This document shows positions 6,087-9,638 of a stretch of 9,638 nucleotides of DNA, one piece after another (the first letter of the stretch is position 1; each line of letters begins with the position of its first letter). The notes beneath the pieces are model-generated. The model was given only the letters and a program-made list of their open reading frames with translations, made no database searches and was not told where the DNA came from. This DNA comes from CAYTRP01 sp964625145 (lineage in GTDB: Bacteria; Sumerlaeota; Sumerlaeia; SLMS01; JAHLLQ01), in NCBI GenBank assembly GCA_964625145.1, contig CAZVAQ010000135.1:1-9638 (forward strand), read 5' to 3'. A program made the translations under genes and the position numbers.

Positions 6087-7516
6087 TGGGGATGGGGGAT
6101 TCAGAATTCAGAATGCAGAATCCAGCAAGAGGATCGTGGCGGCTGGTTGCGACGATTGGCTTTCTTGTTCTGGCGCTGGGGCAGTTGTCGTGCTTGGCGC
6201 CGGGCGCGCCAAAGGGGAAGGTCCTGGTCGAGTTCTGGGATTTCCCGCGCATGCCCGCGGTGGCGGAGTATTTGGAAGAGCAGATCGCGGAGTTCATGCG
6301 CCTGAATCCGGACGTGCATGTGGAGTTCACGCGCTTGAGCTGGAGCAAGGGCGGCCAGCGATTGGACATCGCGGCGTTTGCCGGGCGTCCGCCGGACATT
6401 GCGGGATCGACGCTGATGCTGAAGTACGTCGAGGCGGGTCTGCTTGAACCGGTGGACAAGTACCTCGACGAGCCGATTCCCGGCGCCGATGGCACGACAT
6501 GGCGCGATGACATTCATCCGCAGATCCTGCACGCGATGCAATGGCAGGGCCAGACGTGGGCGATGCCGTGGTACAAGGAAGGCTTCGTCATCCTGCTGAA
6601 CAATGCGATCCTGGAGGAACGCGGCGTGAAGCCGCCGCCCGATGGTCAATGGACGTGGGACGAGTTCATGGCCACCATGCGGCAATTGACGTTTGACCGC
6701 GATGGCGACGGACGCACGGACGTGTACGGCATCGGATTCAACACGGGTAAGGACAAGTGGGAGGCGTATCCGTTTCTCTTTGCGGAGGGGATGGAGATCC
6801 TGAGCGAAGACGGCCGCACGATGGTGATCGATTCGGAAGCGACGCGCCGGGGAATTCGGCGGCTGCTGGAGTTGGAGTACGAAGAGAAGGTGAGTTTGCC
6901 CGGTGCCGGCGGCATTGCGGATGACACGACGTGGACGGCGTTCACCAGTGAACAGCCGCGCCTGGCGGCGACGTGCCAGGGGTTGTGGGCGATCAAGGCG
7001 GTGGAGGTGCAGAACCAGCGCCTGGCGGAAACGCGCGCGCGCAATCCCAATGCGACGGACCTGCGCGATCCCTTGCGCGTGACCATCGTGATGTATCCGC
7101 GCATGCCCGATCGCGAACAGGTGATGGCCTCCTATGGCGTTGGCGCGTACATGGTGTTCAAGCGGCCGACGGATCCTCGGCGCACCGAGGCGGCCGCGCG
7201 GCTGGTGCGGTTCCTCACGTTGGAGCATGGACAGGAAATCAACCGGGCCGCGGGTTTGCTTCCCAGCCGCAAGTCGTTCGAGCATGTGCTGGCCGACGAC
7301 GAGCGCTACGCGGACATCCTGCCCTACATGGCCGAGGCCATCAGCCCGCCCGTGCACCCCGCATGGAATCAGCTCGACACGGTGATTGGCGAGCAACTTC
7401 AGATGGCATTGCTTCGCAGGATCGACGTGGACACCGCGGTGAAGAACATGCAGCGCCGCGGCCAGATGGTGCTGGATGATTTCTGGGAGAGCTATGATGC
7501 AGCGAGGGACAAGTAA
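6083..7516 (+). CDS. ABC transporter extracellular solute-binding lipoprotein, family 1 (carbohydrate type)
   Basis: A 477-residue sugar-capturing lipoprotein of the MalE/UgpB type, of usual length, exported by Sec and probably lipid-anchored. A hydrophobic signal segment (21-35) leads to Cys37 in GQLSC. The mature chain starts with KVLVEFWDFPR (46-56); family landmarks are PDIAGST (104-110), LEPVDKYLD (121-129), WAMPWYKEGFVILLNNAIL (159-177), GQWTWDEF (188-195), DRDGDGRTDVYG (205-216) and LWAIKAV (301-307), with FLTLEHGQEINRAAGLLPSR near the end (377-396). It overlaps the acetyltransferase gene by 4 bases. The N-terminal 22 residues are odd: residues 6-14 are encoded by an ATTCAGA tandem repeat. 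Starting at the ATG inside that repeat (6113) would give a more normal signal peptide (MQNPARGSWRLV onward). The fused permease follows after a repeat-filled gap. Confidence 0.93.
   Translation: MMGMGDSEFRMQNPARGSWRLVATIGFLVLALGQLSCLAPGAPKGKVLVEFWDFPRMPAVAEYLEEQIAEFMRLNPDVHVEFTRLSWSKGGQRLDIAAFAGRPPDIAGSTLMLKYVEAGLLEPVDKYLDEPIPGADGTTWRDDIHPQILHAMQWQGQTWAMPWYKEGFVILLNNAILEERGVKPPPDGQWTWDEFMATMRQLTFDRDGDGRTDVYGIGFNTGKDKWEAYPFLFAEGMEILSEDGRTMVIDSEATRRGIRRLLELEYEEKVSLPGAGGIADDTTWTAFTSEQPRLAATCQGLWAIKAVEVQNQRLAETRARNPNATDLRDPLRVTIVMYPRMPDREQVMASYGVGAYMVFKRPTDPRRTEAAARLVRFLTLEHGQEINRAAGLLPSRKSFEHVLADDERYADILPYMAEAISPPVHPAWNQLDTVIGEQLQMALLRRIDVDTAVKNMQRRGQMVLDDFWESYDAARDK
6099..6126. repeat. 7-bp tandem repeat, ATTCAGA family, inside the 5' end of the binding-protein gene
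   Basis: Four units of 7 bp begin at 6099, 6106, 6113 and 6120: two exact ATTCAGA, then ATGCAGA and ATCCAGC. The third unit has changed TT to TG and so carries an in-frame ATG. The family differs in sequence from the CCTTCAT arrays but has the same period. Confidence 0.85.
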
Positions 7517-7561
7517 GTTCACCACGGAGACACGGAGTGCACGGAGAAAAGCATTCACCCG

Positions 7562-7585
7562 CAGATAAAACAGATGAACACAGAT
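7562..7585. repeat. CAGAT repeat, 9-10 bp period
   Basis: CAGAT occurs at 7562, 7571 and 7581 in an A-rich setting (CAGATAAAA, CAGATGAAC, ACAGATACC). It lies inside the composite inverted-repeat element and is unrelated in sequence to its arms. Confidence 0.65.
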
Positions 7586-7612
7586 ACCAAAGGCCGACGT
7601 CGGTTGGGTCTT

Positions 7613-7647
7613 CCTTCATCCTTCATCCTTTAGCCTTTATCCTTTTT
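7613..7647. repeat. 7-bp tandem repeat array, CCTTCAT family, copy C
   Basis: Five exact 7-bp steps begin at 7613, 7620, 7627, 7634 and 7641: CCTTCAT twice, then CCTTTAG, CCTTTAT and CCTTTTT. The pyrimidine strand is again the coding strand of the following gene, as in the copies before the AEC and aminotransferase genes. Confidence 0.9.
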
Positions 7648-7687
7648 TTCTCCGTGCCCTTCGTGTCTCCGTGGTAAACCAAGAATT

Positions 7688-7693
7688 TAAGGA
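7688..7693 (+). promoter_or_regulatory. Ribosome binding site (TAAGGA) supporting a TTG start
   Basis: TAAGGA lies 8 bases before the TTG at 7702. The next in-frame ATG (7741) has no such site and would trim the first membrane helix, so the TTG is the better start. Confidence 0.7.
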
Positions 7694-7701
7694 CATACGC
7701 C

Positions 7702-9612
7702 TTGATTCGTCAGAACAAACACCTTGTTTCCGCCTACACGATGCTCGCGCCGAGCCTGGTGCTCTTTGGCGTGTTCATCGGGCTGCCGATGATCCTGGCG
7801 GTGGTGATCGCGTTCAAGCACATCGATTTGGCCGCAGGGATTGGCGGCAGTCCGTGGGTGGGGTTGCAGAACTTCCGCGACCTGTTTGGCAACGTGCTGG
7901 TGGCCGAGCGCATCGACAAGGCATTCCGCAACACGCTGCTGTTCACCGTGTGGTTCGTGCCGATCAACCTGCTGGCGTCGATCGTCATTGCGTCGTTGAT
8001 TCATGGCGTGAAGGGGCGCGGGAAGGCCTTCTACCGTGCGGCGTTCTACCTGCCAACGGTGACGTCGGCCATCGTGTTCGCGATGATCTGGAAATGGATG
8101 TACGACGCGAACTTCGGGTTGCTGAACTATGTGCTGGGACATTTCGGTGTGGAGCCGATTAGTTGGACCGGCGATCCGAACTGGGCGATCTGGGCAGTGA
8201 TCATCGCGGCGCTGGGCGCGGGGCCCGGGGCGAATGTGCTGATCTATCTGGCAGCGCTTGGATCCGTGCCGGAGGATCTGAACGAGGCCGCGCGCGTTGA
8301 TGGCGCCAATGCGTTGCTGCGATGGTGGACGGTGACGGTGCCCGCGCTGAAGTCGGTGACGCTTTACCTGCTCGTGCTGAACACGATTGGTTCGTTCCAG
8401 GTATTCGAGCTGGTCTTCATCCTGACTGATGGTGGACCGGCGGGTGCGTCGACGGTGTTGGTATACGAAATTTACAGCCTCGCCTTTGTGCAGGGGAGAT
8501 ACGGATTGGCGGGCGCGTTGTCGCTGATCCTGCTCGTGATTGTCACGATCTTCACGGTCCTGCAATTCTTCGTGTTCGGCCGCGACAACACAAAGACTGT
8601 GCGCCGCGGGCCGGTGGATCGCGCGATGGAGGCGATCAACGATGCGATCGGCAGCGTCCTGAACCAAGTCGGCGCCCTGTTCGAGCGTCTCGGCCTCGCG
8701 ATGCGCTCACTTGGCCGCAGAGGCGGGCAGGTGCGCCGCGCGCGGAGTGTCCGCGGTCCTTCGCCGATGCGACAGATCGCGCGTGAAATGCCATTGCATG
8801 TCCTTCTGTTGCCGTTGGCGTTGTTGTTCCTCTTCCCGATGGTGTGGATGTTTCTGTCGGCGTTCACGCCGAGCATCTATCTGCAGTCCAATCCGCCGCG
8901 GTTGTCGGTCAGCAACCTGTCGCTGGAGAACTACGGCAAGATGTTCGCAACGGCGCCGACCATCGGAAGGTGGTTCTGGAACAGTGCGTATCTCTCGCTG
9001 CTGATCATGTCGGCACAGGTGATGTTGAGTTGCCTGGCGGGCTATGTCTTTGCGCGGCTGGTCTTTCCGGGAATGCAGATGATCTTCAGTTGCCTTATTG
9101 CCTCGATCATCCTGCCGGGCCAGGCGCTGGTGATCCCGCTCTTCATCGTCATCAGCAGCGGCATCCGCAACACGCTCGGCATTGACCTGTTGAACACGCA
9201 CTGGGCGGTCATCCTGCCGGCGTTGTGTTCGCCGGTGGGGATCTTCCTGATGCGGCAATACATCGCCGGGTTGCCGCATGACCTGGACGAAGCCGCGCGC
9301 ATCGATGGTTGCGGGGACTTCGCGATTTGGTGGCGCGTGATCCTGCCTCTGTGCCGGCCGGTCATTGGCGCGTGGGGGATCCTGTCGTTCACGGGCGTGT
9401 GGAAGAGCTTCTTCTGGCCGTTTGTCGTCTTGGGATCGGACAGCTTGTTCACGCTGGAAGTGGGCTTGCAGACACTTCAGCAGCAGAACATCGCCGACTA
9501 TGGTCTCGTCATGGCCGGCGCGACGACGTCCGCCGTGCCGATGATCATCCTGTTCTTTGTGTTCCAGAAGCACATTGTGGCGGGGTTGACGTTTGGAGCA
9601 GTCAAAGGTTAA
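7702..9612 (+). CDS. Fused carbohydrate ABC transporter permease (MalF-like + MalG-like in one chain)
   Basis: A 636-residue inner-membrane protein that joins the two CUT1-type sugar permease subunits, normally separate proteins of about 290 residues. The first half (about 1-295) has six predicted helices (roughly 11-37, 76-101, 112-135, 161-188, 215-240, 266-292) and an EAA loop, EAARVDG at 195-201. A polar, Arg-rich linker of about 70 residues follows (295-364). The second half (365-636) has six helices (roughly 364-389, 427-452, 458-483, 499-519, 545-575, 603-623) and a second EAA loop, EAARIDG at 530-536 followed by VILP at 546-549. The EAA loops dock the ATPase, so the chain carries both docking sites. 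The frame is unbroken with uniform composition, against an assembly error. It starts at a TTG with a good ribosome binding site. It follows the binding-protein gene; no ATPase is in the window. Confidence 0.94.
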   Translation: MIRQNKHLVSAYTMLAPSLVLFGVFIGLPMILAVVIAFKHIDLAAGIGGSPWVGLQNFRDLFGNVLVAERIDKAFRNTLLFTVWFVPINLLASIVIASLIHGVKGRGKAFYRAAFYLPTVTSAIVFAMIWKWMYDANFGLLNYVLGHFGVEPISWTGDPNWAIWAVIIAALGAGPGANVLIYLAALGSVPEDLNEAARVDGANALLRWWTVTVPALKSVTLYLLVLNTIGSFQVFELVFILTDGGPAGASTVLVYEIYSLAFVQGRYGLAGALSLILLVIVTIFTVLQFFVFGRDNTKTVRRGPVDRAMEAINDAIGSVLNQVGALFERLGLAMRSLGRRGGQVRRARSVRGPSPMRQIAREMPLHVLLLPLALLFLFPMVWMFLSAFTPSIYLQSNPPRLSVSNLSLENYGKMFATAPTIGRWFWNSAYLSLLIMSAQVMLSCLAGYVFARLVFPGMQMIFSCLIASIILPGQALVIPLFIVISSGIRNTLGIDLLNTHWAVILPALCSPVGIFLMRQYIAGLPHDLDEAARIDGCGDFAIWWRVILPLCRPVIGAWGILSFTGVWKSFFWPFVVLGSDSLFTLEVGLQTLQQQNIADYGLVMAGATTSAVPMIILFFVFQKHIVAGLTFGAVKG

Positions 9613-9625
9613 CCGCAGTTCTGGG

Positions 9626-9638
9626 TACTGAGTACTTA
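9626..9638. repeat. TACTGAG 7-bp tandem repeat, cut by the window end
   Basis: TACTGAG at 9626-9632 is followed directly by TACTTA, a second unit truncated by the end of the window, and preceded by a TCTGGG that may be a diverged unit. It starts 14 bp after the stop codon of the permease gene and is a third heptamer family. Confidence 0.5.

Larger units (their letters stand above)
7521..7675. repeat. Composite inverted-repeat element between binding protein and permease genes
   Basis: The left arm begins ACCACGGAGACACGGAG at 7521. The right arm ends CTCCGTGGT at 7675 and is complementary over about 30 bp with only a few mismatches and no gaps (7521 pairs with 7675, 7546 with 7650). The left arm holds three CACGGAG units (7523, 7531, 7540). 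The 100-bp interior holds a CAGAT repeat, a CCGACGTCGG palindrome (7594-7603) whose centre lies within half a base of the centre of the arms, and a CCTTCAT array. It fills almost the whole 185-bp gap between two operon genes and could fold into a long hairpin in the mRNA. Confidence 0.85.

Noticed and set aside
6101..7558. 485-residue open frame on the minus strand
   Set aside because: It mirrors the binding-protein gene, is rich in His, Arg and Gln, and shows no family features. This is a typical shadow in GC-rich DNA.
1151..7647. CRISPR array
   Set aside because: The repeats are 7-bp units in direct tandem with no spacers of constant length, and no cas-like gene is present.
7521..7675. Insertion sequence or MITE with target-site duplication
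   Set aside because: The inverted arms are suggestive, but I see no clear direct duplication flanking them, and the arms are themselves internally repetitive. I keep it as a repeat element of unknown type.
8580..8780. Artificial fusion of two permease genes by a sequencing error
   Set aside because: The linker is polar, free of stop codons and has the same base and codon character as its neighbours. No ribosome binding site precedes the internal ATG at 8767.

Overview
This is a GC-rich bacterial chromosomal window with eight protein-coding genes on both strands. It has no rRNA, tRNA, CRISPR array, integrase or transposase that I can recognise. The organism cannot be named from the sequence. 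GC-rich coding, three probable TTG starts, few strong ribosome binding sites, a sigma-factor-like/carboxypeptidase-regulatory-like protein and many short tandem repeats between genes would fit a little-studied Gram-negative lineage, for example the Planctomycetes/Verrucomicrobia neighbourhood or candidate phyla such as Sumerlaeota or Hydrogenedentota. That placement is inference with low confidence.

Layout. At 95-859 (minus) lies a protein with two carboxypeptidase-regulatory-like beta-sandwich modules behind an N-terminus that looks like a stump of ECF sigma region 2. A gene-free stretch (860-1194) full of degenerate repeats separates it from an AEC-family permease (1195-2244, plus). A DegT/DnrJ/EryC1/StrS-type PLP aminotransferase follows (2409-3521, plus). 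Two minus-strand genes come next: a tiny putative lipoprotein (3603-3818), and upstream of it a CbpA-type J-protein without zinc fingers (3918-4889). Divergent from the J-protein is a three-gene operon: a tandem-GNAT acetyltransferase (5139-6086), a sugar-type ABC substrate-binding lipoprotein (6083-7516, ATGA overlap) and one polypeptide fusing both CUT1-type inner-membrane permeases, MalF-like and MalG-like (7702-9612).

How the genes work together. The last three genes form a plausible carbohydrate uptake unit. The lipoprotein captures a sugar, the fused permease forms the whole membrane channel, and the acetyltransferase may modify the imported compound; an amino sugar would be a reasonable guess. 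No ABC ATPase is visible, so it must lie downstream of the window or be shared from elsewhere. The other genes (AEC carrier, aminotransferase, J-protein) do not form an obvious common pathway.

Most unusual features. (1) The MalF-MalG fusion. (2) At least three unrelated families of 7-bp tandem repeats (CCTTCAT, ATTCAGA and TACTGAG types), plus 8- to 10-bp families (CACGGAG, CAGAT and ACAGGAT types), fill nearly every same-strand gap. They sit directly against, or inside, the starts of genes. (3) Between the binding protein and the permease these repeats form a composite element about 155 bp long. It is bounded by near-perfect 30-bp inverted arms and centred on a perfect 10-bp palindrome.
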